Notes: a model not told the origin generated them from the sequence alone. A stretch of DNA of 64,000 bases from Paracoccus sp. IB05 (GCF_016405985.1 NZ_JAEFCF010000020.1:26438-90437); one strand, 5' to 3'. Positions 49,047 through 58,290 are shown, counted from the stretch's first letter. Numbers and translations: made by a program.

Positions 49047-50489
49047 TCACTCGGTTCCTTCGGTTTTCATGCGGGCCGTGCCCAGGCGGCGCAGGGCTTC
49101 GGCCACAAGACTGACTTTCGATCCTTTGGAGCCTTTGACGAGGAGGATATCGCCCGGATCCATCAGCGCGCGGGCACGGCCCGCAAGTTCGGCTGCCGTT
49201 TCCACCCATTCGCCGCGCTGCGCAAGGGGAAGCGCGCGGTGAAGTTCCCGCATGCGCGGCCCGACGCAGTGAATCAGGGTCACGGCCTTCAGCCCCGGGT
49301 GATCCGCAACCGCGGCATGGAGCTGCAATTCCTGGGGGCCAAGTTCCAGCATATCGCCGAGAACTGCGATGCGGCGACCGGCGCCAAGCGCGCCGATCCC
49401 GTCAACCGGTTTCGTCCGGATCAGCATATCGAGGCTGGCGGCCAGCGAAGCGGGATTCGCGTTGAAACTGTCATCGATCAGATCGAAGAAGGTCTCTTCC
49501 ACCACGTCCAGCTCGATCCGCTCGCGGGTGCCGCGGCCCGAGGGGGGCTGCCAGCGCCCGAGATCATGCGCGGCCAGCACCGGATCGGCGCCAAGCGCTG
49601 CAACCGAGGCCAGCGCACCAAGCGCGTTCATCGCGAAATGCGCGCCGGGCGAGGCGATGCGGAAAAGGCTCATCTGCCCGTCATGGCTGGCGCGGACCAC
49701 GGTGATCTCATCGCCCGGCCGGACCTCGTCGAGATGCCAGCCGGCGGCCCTGGCACGGCCAAAGCCAAGGATCTGCGCGCCGGCGGCTTCGGCCAGCGCG
49801 GTGAGGACCGGCGTGCTGTCGAGGTCCATATTGATCACGGCGGTGCCGCCCGGCTCCAGCCCCTGGAAAATCGTGCCTTTTTCGCGGGCGATCCCTTCGA
49901 GAGAGCCGAAGGAGGCCATATGGGCCGGGGCGACAGTGGTGATCAGCGCGACATGCGGTCGGGCAAGGCGCGCAAGCGGCGCGATCTCGCCGGGGTTCGA
50001 CATGCCGATCTCGATCACGGCGAAATCGCTGTCGGCCGGCATCCGGGCGAGGGTCAGCGGCACGCCCCAGTGGTTGTTATAGCTGGCCTCGGCCGCATGG
50101 GTCACGCCCTGGCCTGAAAGCATGGCGCGCAGCATTTCCTTGGTCGAGGTCTTGCCGACCGAGCCGGTGACGCCGATCACCCGGGCTTTCGTGCGGGCGC
50201 GGGCGGCGCGCCCGAGGGCTTCGAGGCCCTGAAGGACATCCGCGACGACCAGCAGGGGCGCGTCCGGGCTGACCCCCTCGGGGATATGGGAGACGAGCGC
50301 GGCGCTCGCGCCTTTTTCCAGCGCCTGAGCCACGAAATCATGGCCGTCCCGCGCTGCGGCAAGTGCCACGAAGAGATCGCCCGGTTGCAGCGTGCGGGTG
50401 TCGATCGAGACACCGGTCGCCGTCCAGGCGCCCGTCGTGCGGCCGCCGGTTGCAGTGACAGCGTCAGAAGAGGTCCAGAGCGGGGTCAT
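49047..50489 (-). CDS. murF: UDP-N-acetylmuramoyl-tripeptide--D-alanyl-D-alanine ligase
   Basis: MurF completes the cytosolic pentapeptide precursor. The 480-residue protein has the N-terminal substrate domain (VSIDTRTLQPGDLFVALAAA), the P-loop GVTGSVGKTSTKEMLRAML (about 104-122), YNNHWGVPLTLARMP, and the C-terminal IDDSFNANPASLAASLDML. All are typical for MurF. It is 109 bp after murE, the gap containing an intergenic repeat. Confidence 0.96.
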   Translation of the reverse strand: MTPLWTSSDAVTATGGRTTGAWTATGVSIDTRTLQPGDLFVALAAARDGHDFVAQALEKGASAALVSHIPEGVSPDAPLLVVADVLQGLEALGRAARARTKARVIGVTGSVGKTSTKEMLRAMLSGQGVTHAAEASYNNHWGVPLTLARMPADSDFAVIEIGMSNPGEIAPLARLARPHVALITTVAPAHMASFGSLEGIAREKGTIFQGLEPGGTAVINMDLDSTPVLTALAEAAGAQILGFGRARAAGWHLDEVRPGDEITVVRASHDGQMSLFRIASPGAHFAMNALGALASVAALGADPVLAAHDLGRWQPPSGRGTRERIELDVVEETFFDLIDDSFNANPASLAASLDMLIRTKPVDGIGALGAGRRIAVLGDMLELGPQELQLHAAVADHPGLKAVTLIHCVGPRMRELHRALPLAQRGEWVETAAELAGRARALMDPGDILLVKGSKGSKVSLVAEALRRLGTARMKTEGTE

Positions 50490-50507
50490 CGGTTTGCGTC
50501 CTGTGGC

Positions 50508-50580
50508 TGAGCGCGGCGGGGGGCTGCCTGCCCCCCGGCTCCTGCGGAGCCGCCCCCCGGGGATATTTCCGGACAGAAAA
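50508..50580. repeat. Dispersed intergenic repeat, copy C (murE-murF gap)
   Basis: The gap holds a GGGGGGCTGCCTGCCCCCC hairpin, then GGCTCCTGCGGAGCCGCC, a second hairpin, and CCCCGGGGATATTT. The hairpin-plus-GATATTT order matches the repeat in the thrC-M16 gap (copy B1), though the bases differ. It lies inside an operon, so it may modulate read-through or mRNA processing between murE and murF. Confidence 0.6.
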
Positions 50581-50598
50581 TGCAGGTTGCGGCGCGCA

Positions 50599-52092
50599 TC
50601 AGATCAGCCCGTCCAGCGCGGCTGTGGCGACCGAGGCCTGTTCGACATCGTCGAAAGGATAGATTTCGCCTTTGATGATCTGGCCGGTCTCATGGCCTTT
50701 CCCGGCGATCAGGAGGGCGTCACCGGGGAGGAGCGCGTCGACGGCGCGCAGGATCGCCTCGGCGCGGTCGCCGACCTCATTGGCCTCCGGGCAGGCGGCC
50801 ATGATGTCTGCGCGGATGGCAGCGGGCTCTTCCGAGCGCGGATTGTCGTCGGTGACGAAGAGGATATCGGCATTGGCCTGCGCGGCCTCGCCCATCAGCG
50901 GGCGCTTCGTGCGGTCGCGGTCGCCGCCGGCGCCGAAGACCACGATCAGCCGGCCCATGACATGCGGGCGCAGGCCTTGCAGCGCGGTGGCGATGGCATC
51001 GGGCGTATGGGCGTAATCGACATAGACCGGCGCGCCATTTCTGCGGGTCGCCGCCAGCTCCATCCGGCCGCGCACGCCTTTGAGGCCGGGCAGCGCCGCC
51101 ATCACGCGGTCCGGTTTCTCGCCGCAGGCGATCACAAGGCCCGCCGCGAGCGCAACATTTTCCGCCTGGAAGGAGCCGGTCAGGCTCAGCCGCGCCTGGA
51201 AGGGTTTGCCCTGCCACAAAAGCCGCAGCTCCTGCCCGGTCGCATCGGGGCGGATCGCTTTTATCTGCAGATCGGGGAGCGGGCCGGTCTCGCCGCGCCC
51301 GACGCGCAGCACCGGCAGGCCGCGCGCTTCGGCAAGCTCGGCCATTTCAGGGCCATAAGCGCCGTCGAGATTGATCACCGCCACCGCGTCATCGGGAAGC
51401 AGTCGGGTGAAGAGACCGGCTTTCGCGGTGAAATAGGCCTCCATCGTGTGGTGATAGTCGAGATGGTCCTGGGTCAGATTGGTGAAGCCCGCCGCTTTCA
51501 GCCGCACGCCTTCGAGGCGGCGCTGGTCGAGCCCATGCGAGGAGGCCTCCATCACGGCATGGGTGATGCCGTCACCGGCTGCATCTGCCAGCATGGCATG
51601 CAGGGTCACCGGGTCGGGGGTTGTATGCGCGGATGGCGCCTGCCAGTCGCCTTCGACCCCGGTCGTGCCGATATTGATCGCGGCATGCCCAAGCGCCTGC
51701 CAGATCTGACGGGTGAAGGTCGACACAGAGGTCTTTCCGTTGGTGCCGGTGACGGCGGCCATCACGGCAGGCTGGGCGCCCGACCAGAGGGCGCTTGCGC
51801 GCGCGAGGGCCTCGCGCGGTTCGTCCACCACGACCAGCGCCACGTCTTTCAGGCCGATCGCTTCGGTCCCGATCAGCGCGCCCATCGGATCGGTGAGGAT
51901 CGCGGTCGCCCCCTTTTCCAGCGCGGTCGCGATGAAATCGGCGCCATGGCGCAGGCTGCCAGGCAGCGCCGCAAAGAGGAAGCCAGGCCTGACCGCCCGG
52001 CTGTCAGCCGTGATCCCGGTCAGGACCGGATCCCTCGCCTGCCTTGCCTTCAGCCCCAGCCCCAGCCCCGAGAGCCGCTTTTCACCCGCCAT
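50599..52092 (-). CDS. murE: UDP-N-acetylmuramoyl-L-alanyl-D-glutamate--2,6-diaminopimelate ligase
   Basis: MurE adds meso-diaminopimelate to the precursor. The 497-residue protein has GITADSRAVRPGFLFAALPG (N-terminal domain), VTGTNGKTSVSTFTRQIW (about 110-127), MEASSHGLDQRRLEGV, and the DAP-selecting motif DNPRSEEPAAI, matching the DNPR signature of DAP-adding enzymes. The start ATG follows GGGTGAAAT from the repeated stretch after ftsI. Confidence 0.96.
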   Translation of the reverse strand: MAGEKRLSGLGLGLKARQARDPVLTGITADSRAVRPGFLFAALPGSLRHGADFIATALEKGATAILTDPMGALIGTEAIGLKDVALVVVDEPREALARASALWSGAQPAVMAAVTGTNGKTSVSTFTRQIWQALGHAAINIGTTGVEGDWQAPSAHTTPDPVTLHAMLADAAGDGITHAVMEASSHGLDQRRLEGVRLKAAGFTNLTQDHLDYHHTMEAYFTAKAGLFTRLLPDDAVAVINLDGAYGPEMAELAEARGLPVLRVGRGETGPLPDLQIKAIRPDATGQELRLLWQGKPFQARLSLTGSFQAENVALAAGLVIACGEKPDRVMAALPGLKGVRGRMELAATRRNGAPVYVDYAHTPDAIATALQGLRPHVMGRLIVVFGAGGDRDRTKRPLMGEAAQANADILFVTDDNPRSEEPAAIRADIMAACPEANEVGDRAEAILRAVDALLPGDALLIAGKGHETGQIIKGEIYPFDDVEQASVATAALDGLI

Positions 52093-52096
52093 ATTT

Positions 52097-52177
52097 CACC
52101 CGTTCAGTTCGCTGCCGCTTTCAGCCGCAGCTCTGGCACCCGTTCAGTTTGCCGCTGCTGTTAGCGCAGCTCCGGTG
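52097..52177 (-). repeat. Imperfect ~40-bp tandem duplication spanning the ftsI stop codon
   Basis: Two direct copies of about 40 bp (52097-52136 and 52137-52177) share CACCCGTTCAGTT at one end and CGCAGCTC at the other. The ftsI stop lies in the upstream copy; the second copy is non-coding and reaches close to the murE start, carrying a second copy of the same GAACGGGTG purine-rich stretch. Confidence 0.75.
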
Positions 52178-53934
52178 ATGGGTTCAACTATCGGCCTCAC
52201 GTCAAGCAGCGGCGCAATGCGCCGGATCATCTCAGCGGTGACCGGCACAGAGGTCCAGCCGGCAGTGCGCCGTGGCCGTGGCCCCGAGGTATCGGCGGGC
52301 TCATCCAGCGTCACGATCACCACATAGCGCGGGCTCGAGGCCGGGAAGGTCGAGGCGAAGGTATTGATCACCTTGTCCTTGTAATAGCCCCCGGATTTCT
52401 TGGGCTTGTCGGCAGTGCCGGTCTTGCCCGCGACCTCATAGCCTTTGACCTCACCAAGGCTCGCCGTGCCATGCGTCACCACCGAGCGCAGCATCGAAAC
52501 CGATTCCTTCGCGACCTTCTCGCTCATCACCCGGATGCCCGAGGCGGGGCCCTTTTGCTTGAGGAGCGTCGGCTTGACGTAAAGCCCGCCATTCGCGATC
52601 GAGGCATAGGCGGCGGCGAGATGCATCGGGCTTGCCGACATGCCATGACCGTAAGAGGTGGTGATGGTCACGATCTCGGGCCAGCGTTTGGGAATCAGCG
52701 GCTTCGCGCCCGGGGCCTCGATCAGCTCAAGCGGCGTCGGGTCGAAGAAGCCAAGCGATTTCAGAAAGGCCTGCTGGCGCTGCGGCCCGATCATCAGCGC
52801 GATATGGGCGGTGCCGACGTTCGACGATTTCTCGATCACCTTGCGCACCGAGAGCATCGGGCCGTAATTCTTGCCCTCGAATTCCTTGATCCGGTGCTTG
52901 CCCCAGGTCATCGGCGCATTGGCATCGACCAGGGTGTCGGGCGTCACAAGGCCCAGCTCCATCGCCTGAGCGGCGGCGAAGATCTTGAAGGCAGACCCCA
53001 GCTCATACACCCCCTGCACCGCGCGGTTGAAGAGCGGGCTGTCCGAGGGTTCGTCATCCTTGCCGACCAGCGGCACCGGGCGGTCATTGGGGTCGAATGT
53101 CGGCGCCGAGGCCAGCGCAATAATCTCACCCGTGCGCACATCCATCACAATCGCCGCACCGCCGCGCGCATTCAGCATCGAAATCCCGGCGGAAAGCACC
53201 TCTTCGACCGTGGCCTGCACGGTAAGGTCAAGCGACAGTTCCAGCGGCTGGCCAGCCTGGGCGGGATCGCGCAGCCGCGCATCCATCGCCTTTTCGATCC
53301 CGGCTGTGCCGATCACCTCGGCGGAATGCACGCCTTCTGCGCCAAAGGAATAGCCGCCCAGCACATGCGCCGCGAGCGAGCCGTTCGGGTAAAGCCGCAT
53401 TTCGCGCGGGCCAAACAAAAGCCCCGGATCGCCGATCTCATGCACCGCCTGCATCTGTTCGGGGCTGAGAACCTTCCTCACCCAGAGAAACCGGCGCCCG
53501 TCGGTGAAACGGCGTTCCAGGTCTTCGGCCTTCAGATCGGGAAAAATCTCGGCCAGTTTGCGCGCCGAGCCTTTGGGATCGACCATGTCTTTCGGATGCG
53601 CGTAAAGCGCCGAAGTGGTCATATTGGTCGCAAGGATGCGACCATTTCTGTCCGTGATATCGGCGCGTTGCGCGACAATCTCGGCCCCCGGCGCCGACGC
53701 CACCGGCTCGACAGGCTCTGAGGCCGCCAGATGGCCCATCCGGACCCCGATGGTCAGATAGGCGCAGCCGAAGGCCAAAGCGAGCAGCCCCAGCCGGGCC
53801 GAGGCGCGCGGCTGGCTTTTGTCGCGGATCACTTCATGGCGGCGTTCGAGATTCTCGCGCTCGATCAGATCGGGGTTTTCACCGTTCTGGCGCGCCTCAA
53901 GGATACGGGCAAGCGGGCGGAGGGGCGTGCGCAT
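52144..53934 (-). CDS. ftsI: Peptidoglycan D,D-transpeptidase FtsI (PBP3)
   Basis: FtsI cross-links septal peptidoglycan during division. The 596-residue class B penicillin-binding protein has one N-terminal helix, a dimerisation domain, and the transpeptidase motifs SxxK as GSAFK (about residue 312), SSN in EKSSNVGTAHIA, and KTG in VAGKTGTADKPK (about 498). The SxxK reads SAFK rather than the commoner STFK. The catalytic set is complete. It follows ftsL by 3 bp. Confidence 0.95.
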   Translation of the reverse strand: MRTPLRPLARILEARQNGENPDLIERENLERRHEVIRDKSQPRASARLGLLALAFGCAYLTIGVRMGHLAASEPVEPVASAPGAEIVAQRADITDRNGRILATNMTTSALYAHPKDMVDPKGSARKLAEIFPDLKAEDLERRFTDGRRFLWVRKVLSPEQMQAVHEIGDPGLLFGPREMRLYPNGSLAAHVLGGYSFGAEGVHSAEVIGTAGIEKAMDARLRDPAQAGQPLELSLDLTVQATVEEVLSAGISMLNARGGAAIVMDVRTGEIIALASAPTFDPNDRPVPLVGKDDEPSDSPLFNRAVQGVYELGSAFKIFAAAQAMELGLVTPDTLVDANAPMTWGKHRIKEFEGKNYGPMLSVRKVIEKSSNVGTAHIALMIGPQRQQAFLKSLGFFDPTPLELIEAPGAKPLIPKRWPEIVTITTSYGHGMSASPMHLAAAYASIANGGLYVKPTLLKQKGPASGIRVMSEKVAKESVSMLRSVVTHGTASLGEVKGYEVAGKTGTADKPKKSGGYYKDKVINTFASTFPASSPRYVVIVTLDEPADTSGPRPRRTAGWTSVPVTAEMIRRIAPLLDVRPIVEPITGAALTAAAN

Positions 53935-53937
53935 GGA

Positions 53938-54303
53938 TCAGAGCCCCTCTTCTGCACTGGCCGAGGTGATCTGGACCGCGCCGACGCCGTCGGGCAGCTC
54001 GATCGCGGGGATCTCGGGCACCGGATAGGCGACGCTTGCGGTGGCGCCGAACTGACCCGGCTCCATCGGCATCAGTGGCACACGTTCGAAATTCAGCGAC
54101 ACCAGATCCCGCAAGCGGTCGGGCCGGTTCAGCCAGGCCCATTCCGCCTTTTGCACCGACAGGCCCTCACGCAGGCTGGCAATCTGGCGCTGCAGCCCCC
54201 GGACCTCACGCAGCACTTCCTGGGTCGCGTAGTTTTCGCGATACGCCCAGAAGCCAAGGGCGATCACCGAGAGGAAGGTAAAAACGTAAAGCACGGGGCG
54301 CAT
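53938..54303 (-). CDS. ftsL: Cell division protein FtsL
   Basis: FtsL is a bitopic division protein that activates the FtsWI synthase. The 121-residue product has one N-terminal helix (PVLYVFTFLSVIALGFWAY) and then a coiled-coil-like leucine pattern (VLREVRGLQRQIASLREGL). These features and position between rsmH and ftsI identify it, since sequence conservation in the family is low. It starts 1 bp after the rsmH stop. Confidence 0.88.
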   Translation of the reverse strand: MRPVLYVFTFLSVIALGFWAYRENYATQEVLREVRGLQRQIASLREGLSVQKAEWAWLNRPDRLRDLVSLNFERVPLMPMEPGQFGATASVAYPVPEIPAIELPDGVGAVQITSASAEEGL

Positions 54304-54304
54304 G

Positions 54305-55303
54305 TCAGGACCGTCCTTTTTGCGAATTACGGGTCACATGAAACCGGGGAAGCCCGAGCGCCGCCGGATCGGCGGCCAGGGCGGGCGCATCGGTGCGGAT
54401 GCCGACGCGGAGCTTCGCAGACCGCGCGCGCGGATTGGCGGCAAGCTCTTCCTCATCGGGACCAATGGCCTTTTTCGACGCGAGCCGAAAGCGCGGGGTG
54501 ACAGCATCCCGCGCCGGCGCATAGCGGTTGGCAGCGGGTTCGGCACCCGAGGCCTGCTGGAAGAACCGTTTGACGATGCGGTCTTCGAGGCTGTGGAAGG
54601 TCACCACCGCCAGCCGCCCGCCGGGCTTCAGAATGCGCTCTGCCGCCGCCAGGCCTTCGGCCAGCTGGTCGAATTCGGCATTCACCGCGATGCGGATCGC
54701 CTGGAAGCTGCGGGTCGCCGGATGGCTTTCGCCGAATTTGGGGCGCGGCAGCTGTTTCGCCACCACCTCAGCCAGTTGCAACGTGGTGGTGAAAGGGCTG
54801 GTCTCACGCGCGGCCACAATCGCGCGCGCGATGCGGCGCGAGGCACGTTCTTCACCGTAATTATAAAGGATATCCGCGAGATATTCCTCGCCCGCAGTGT
54901 TCACCAGATCGGCGGCCGATGGCCCGTCCTGGCTCATCCGCATGTCCAGCGGGCCGTCTTTCTGAAAGGAAAACCCGCGCTCTGCCTCGTCGATCTGCAT
55001 CGACGACACGCCGATATCAAGGACGACGCCATCCGCCGCCTCACCGGCCAAAGTATCCAGATCGGAAAAGGTGCCCTGCGCCAGCGCGATGCGCCCGCCG
55101 AACTCCGGCAGCCAGGAGGCCGCCATCTGATGCGCCAGCGGATCGCGGTCGATGCCCAGAACCCGCGACGCACCCGCGCCGATCAGGCCTTTTGCATAGC
55201 CCCCTGCCCCGAAAGTGCCATCAATCCAGAAGCCTTCGACCGGGGCTGACGCCGCAAGCAAGGGCCTGAGGAGCACCGGGATATGCGGTGCGCTTCCTGC
55301 CAT
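54305..55303 (-). CDS. rsmH: 16S rRNA (cytosine(1402)-N(4))-methyltransferase
   Basis: RsmH methylates C1402 of 16S rRNA, in the decoding centre. The 332-residue protein has the N-terminal [20 protein letters not shown] (normally HxPVL...), the SAM-binding [27 protein letters not shown], and the [13 protein letters not shown] motif, all diagnostic of the MraW family. It follows mraZ by 3 bp. Confidence 0.96.
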   Translation of the reverse strand: MAGSAPHIPVLLRPLLAASAPVEGFWIDGTFGAGGYAKGLIGAGASRVLGIDRDPLAHQMAASWLPEFGGRIALAQGTFSDLDTLAGEAADGVVLDIGVSSMQIDEAERGFSFQKDGPLDMRMSQDGPSAADLVNTAGEEYLADILYNYGEERASRRIARAIVAARETSPFTTTLQLAEVVAKQLPRPKFGESHPATRSFQAIRIAVNAEFDQLAEGLAAAERILKPGGRLAVVTFHSLEDRIVKRFFQQASGAEPAANRYAPARDAVTPRFRLASKKAIGPDEEELAANPRARSAKLRVGIRTDAPALAADPAALGLPRFHVTRNSQKGRS

Positions 55304-55306
55304 CGC

Positions 55307-55810
55307 TTACACTCCGTCATGCGGCAGGAGCGAGAGGAGATCCGCGCCATCGGGCAGGTCGAGATCGATCTCTTCCTGTGCCGCCATTTCCGTATCATAG
55401 GTCTCGCGCAGCCAGATCTGGAACGTGTCCAGCGCGCCCGCAAAACAGGCCTCGCCGGCATCGGTCAGGCCGATCCGCTCGCGTACCTTCTGCGGCAGCA
55501 CGAGACGGCCATCATCATCGATTTCAACGGTCTGCGAGAGGGTGATGTAATTGCGCTCAAGCGCCTTGCGCTGCGGCGTGCCGGGCGCGAGCCTGCGGAT
55601 CTTGTCTTCCATCACGGCCATCTGCCCGACGGAATAGCATTCGACATAGGCCTGGCCGGCGCGACCACCATAGACCATCACAACACGCGGGCGCGAGGTC
55701 CCTGCCCCGGCGTCACCGGCTTCCAGGATACGGCGAAAAGGCGCCGGGATCGAAACCCGCGCCTTTGCATCTACCTTCTGGTAGAACTCGCCTCTGAATG
55801 CCTCAGCCAT
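55307..55810 (-). CDS. mraZ: Transcriptional regulator MraZ
   Basis: MraZ is a DNA-binding regulator of the dcw cluster with two SpoVT/AbrB-like domains. The 167-residue protein shows the first copy KVDAKARVSIPAPFRRIL (about 11-28) and the second QTVEIDDDGRLVLPQKVRER, the typical arrangement. It is the first gene of the cluster. The preceding leader of about 340 nt carries a hairpin and an sRNA-like segment that may control its expression. Confidence 0.95.
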   Translation of the reverse strand: MAEAFRGEFYQKVDAKARVSIPAPFRRILEAGDAGAGTSRPRVVMVYGGRAGQAYVECYSVGQMAVMEDKIRRLAPGTPQRKALERNYITLSQTVEIDDDGRLVLPQKVRERIGLTDAGEACFAGALDTFQIWLRETYDTEMAAQEEIDLDLPDGADLLSLLPHDGV

Positions 55811-55929
55811 TGCTTTGTGCCGGCCCTTGTTGCGTCGTCTGTTGCGTCTGTCCCTGAGCCTTGCGACCCGATGAAATTCGCCTTGCGGCGTCAGTCTTCT
55901 GGCCCGTCGGCCGAATTCTCATGATCCAG

Positions 55930-56150
55930 AAATGAAATGGGCGGATCGGACTGCTGCCACTGTCCGATCCGCCTCTGTCCCATCGCTGGGCGTCCAGCTA
56001 CGCGCGCCACCTGGGGGAGATGTCTGCTCGCTCGCGCGCCGGATCTCTGTCGTCCGATGAAAGGGTTTGCCTGTATGAGCTGCCTTTTTTCGCCTTTATT
56101 CGGGGTCTTCGTCCGCCCCTGACGTCTTTGTTTGCCCGTCTCATCTTCCG
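55930..56150 (-). ncRNA. Candidate UpsM-like sRNA / extended 5' leader of the dcw cluster
   Basis: In Rhodobacter sphaeroides the dcw cluster is preceded by a long 5' leader from which an abundant sRNA of about 200 nt, UpsM, is made by partial termination upstream of mraZ. The same layout is seen here. A candidate promoter on the minus strand has TTGTCA (about 56174-56179), a 17-nt spacer and CATGTT (about 56151-56156). Then about 210 nt without a gene lead to a 12-bp hairpin followed by an imperfect T tract (55940-55973), 130 bp before the mraZ start. Ends are inferred; sequence identity to UpsM was not tested. Confidence 0.55.
55935..55973 (-). terminator. Hairpin at the end of the UpsM-like segment
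   Basis: A perfect 12-bp inverted repeat (GGCGGATCGGAC at 55940-55951 and its complement at 55962-55973) encloses a 10-nt loop. On the minus strand it is followed by CATTTCATTTCT, a broken T tract that would allow partial termination ahead of mraZ. Confidence 0.65.
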
Positions 56151-56572
56151 TGCCCTCAACATGCCTGGGATTTCATGGTCTGACAAGGGAAATGTTGGAC
56201 CCTGATGGCAATATCTTGTCCGGGATGGGATGGGAAAACAGGATCTTGTGGCCCTCACGCTCCATCACGACACTATATCTATGGCTCTCCTTTGCGTTAC
56301 TGTCGATATATTGGAGAATCCAGCCAAACCCATGCAATCCCGGAGCATCGAAGTTTTTTCCGGATCAGGGCGCAAGGTCCGCAGAAGGCAGCGCGTCATT
56401 CCCAGCCACATGCACGCGCCGCCCCTCTCAATCCCGAAGATTCACCCGCCTGAGGTGAAATCGCCCCCTCAGTTCCATGAGATTCCATGTCGCTTGATTC
56501 GGAGGCCCGCAGTTCCATCCCATCCCATCCCGGAGCCGCCTGCGCGCCCCGGCCGCGCTCAGAGGGGCCGGA
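56151..56572. other. Non-coding stretch with inverted TGGGA repeats upstream of the dcw promoter
   Basis: No gene is seen between the apbC terminator and the putative dcw promoter. It is less GC-rich than the surroundings near 56240-56340. A 16-nt motif, CCGGGATGGGATGGGA, is at 56220-56235 and its exact complement at 56518-56533, so the two face each other about 290 bp apart. The TGGGA units resemble MraZ binding boxes but have a 5-nt instead of a 10-nt period. Confidence 0.5.
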
Positions 56573-56614
56573 AAAGCAAAACCCCGCCACCGGGGATGGG
56601 TGGCGGGGTTTTCA
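56573..56614 (-). terminator. Rho-independent terminator of apbC
   Basis: A perfect 13-bp stem (AAACCCCGCCACC at 56579-56591 with its complement at 56599-56611) and a 7-nt loop are followed on the minus strand by TTTTGCTTTT, about 50 bp after the apbC stop. Confidence 0.92.
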
Positions 56615-56665
56615 GAGCTCAGGGATCGGCGCGGCGCAGGGGGCGCCTGCCGGTGACAGGGGCCG

Positions 56666-57787
56666 TCAGGCCATATTGCCGTCGATCAGGCGGCGCGCGA
56701 GACGGTCATAGGCCTCGGCCAGCGGACCATCGCCGGTGGCAATCGGCGCGCCGGCATCACCCGCCACCCGCACATCCAGCGCCAGTGGCAGCTCGCCGAG
56801 GAAGGGGATGTTCAGGCGCTGCGCTTCGGCAGGGACGCCGCCATGGCCGAAGATATGCGCCTCATGGCCGCAATTGGGGCAGATATAAGAGGACATATTC
56901 TCGATCAGGCCAAGGATCGGCGTTTTCAGCTTGTTGAACATATCGATGGCTTTCAGCGCGTCGATCAGCGCCACATCCTGCGGCGTCGAGACCACCAGCG
57001 CGCCGGTCAGCTGCACGCGCTGTGACAACGACAGCTGCACATCACCCGTGCCGGGCGGCAGGTCGATCAGAAGGATATCCAGCTCGCCCCAGGCCACCTG
57101 GGACAAAAGCTGCTGGATCGCCCCCATCAGCATCGGGCCGCGCCAGACCACCGCCTCGCCCTCTTTCAGCAAAAGCCCCATCGACATCATGGTCACGCCA
57201 TGCGCGACCACCGGCTCGATGATCTTGCCATCGACGGAAGACGGGCGTTTCGAGACCCCCATCATCCGCGCCTGGCTCGGCCCGTATATATCTGCGTCCA
57301 GCAGGCCCACGCGCCGCCCCTGTTTCGCCAGCGCCACCGCAAGGTTCGAGCTGACCGTCGACTTGCCGACGCCGCCCTTGCCCGAGCCGATCGCGATAAT
57401 ACGGTCGATCCCCGAGAGCTTTTGCGGCCCGCCCTGCTGCGGTGTCGGATGGCCGCCGATCTTCAGGCTGGGCGGCTCGCCCCCCGCGCCCGAGCTGCGC
57501 ACCACCGGCCCCGCTGGTTTCGGGGCCACTTTCGCCGCCGGGCCATGCGCCGTCATCACCACCTGGACCGAGGTGATCCCCGGCAGCGCCTTCAGCGCCG
57601 CCTCAGCCGCCGCCTGGACCGGCGCGAGCGCCCGCGCCTGATCTGCGCTTTCCGCCTCGATGACGAAACGCACCACGCCACCATCTACCGAGAGCGCGCG
57701 AATCAAATCGCGCGACACCAGGGTGCCGCCCCCTGGCAGGGCAATCCCCGCCAGAATCTCCGTTACCGCTTCACGCGTGGCTGTCAT
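56666..57787 (-). CDS. apbC: Iron-sulfur cluster carrier, Mrp/ApbC family P-loop ATPase
   Basis: ApbC binds and delivers [4Fe-4S] clusters, supporting for example complex I maturation. The 373-residue protein has an N-terminal DUF59/MIP18-like domain (about 1-90), a Pro/Gly linker, the deviant Walker [18 protein letters not shown] (about 131-147), [18 protein letters not shown], and the cluster-binding CxxC in [14 protein letters not shown] (about 303). It is a monocistronic gene with its own terminator, divergent from the DUF1127/sRNA locus. Confidence 0.94.
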   Translation of the reverse strand: MTATREAVTEILAGIALPGGGTLVSRDLIRALSVDGGVVRFVIEAESADQARALAPVQAAAEAALKALPGITSVQVVMTAHGPAAKVAPKPAGPVVRSSGAGGEPPSLKIGGHPTPQQGGPQKLSGIDRIIAIGSGKGGVGKSTVSSNLAVALAKQGRRVGLLDADIYGPSQARMMGVSKRPSSVDGKIIEPVVAHGVTMMSMGLLLKEGEAVVWRGPMLMGAIQQLLSQVAWGELDILLIDLPPGTGDVQLSLSQRVQLTGALVVSTPQDVALIDALKAIDMFNKLKTPILGLIENMSSYICPNCGHEAHIFGHGGVPAEAQRLNIPFLGELPLALDVRVAGDAGAPIATGDGPLAEAYDRLARRLIDGNMA

Positions 57788-58077
57788 CGCTCTCTCCGGA
57801 CAAATCGCTGGCTGAGACTCGGCAGTTTTTGCGAAAAGGGCAAGGGGCGGAGAAAGATCTGTTCGCAGACTGCCTGATCTTTAACCATGTCTGTTTATAT
57901 CAATGACATAGCTCCGGAAACAGCCATGCGATTGCTGCATGGCAGCATTGCCGGGCCGTCTATTGTGCAAACGCAGAAAAGCCCGCATGTTAGCGACAAC
58001 GGAAAGCAACAGACCGGCACGAAGATCCGCCAAACCTGGCAAGACCACCGCCGATCCTGACGCAAAGGCTTGATGAA

Positions 58078-58290
58078 ATGGCATATGTGAACACCTCCCG
58101 CGCCGCTTTGGCCCGCCCCTCGCTCTTCGGCGATGTTGTCGAGGCCCTGCGCAACGCAATCGCACGTCGTAAACTCTACTCGCGGACCCTTGAAGAGCTT
58201 CGTTCGCTCTCGGATCGTGATCTGTCGGATCTGGGCCTCTCGCGCGCCATGATCACCGAAGTTGCCCGCGAAGCCGCTTACGGCAAATAA
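58078..58290 (+). CDS. DUF1127 small protein (CcaF1-like)
   Basis: The product is 70 residues. It is basic, with the arginine-rich DUF1127 domain at the C-terminus (LYSRTLEELRSLSDRDLSDL, then GLSRAMITEVAREAAYGK). In Rhodobacter sphaeroides the DUF1127 protein CcaF1 is encoded just before the CcsR small RNAs, is co-transcribed with them from a stress-dependent (RpoH-type) promoter, and binds RNA. Here ten CUCCUCCC hairpins follow 10 bp after the stop, so the same function is likely. AAAGG lies nine bases before the ATG. The 290 bp upstream hold no gene; no RpoH-type promoter could be assigned with confidence. Confidence 0.9.
   Translation: MAYVNTSRAALARPSLFGDVVEALRNAIARRKLYSRTLEELRSLSDRDLSDLGLSRAMITEVAREAAYGK

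Noticed and set aside
48066..50117. Plus-strand open frame of 683 codons over mraY and murF
   Set aside because: It is antisense to two essential genes and encodes no recognisable protein.
55811..56665. RNase P RNA (rnpB) in the large gap before mraZ
   Set aside because: No GAGGAAAGTCC-type conserved core was found on either strand; the UpsM-like leader explains the gap better.
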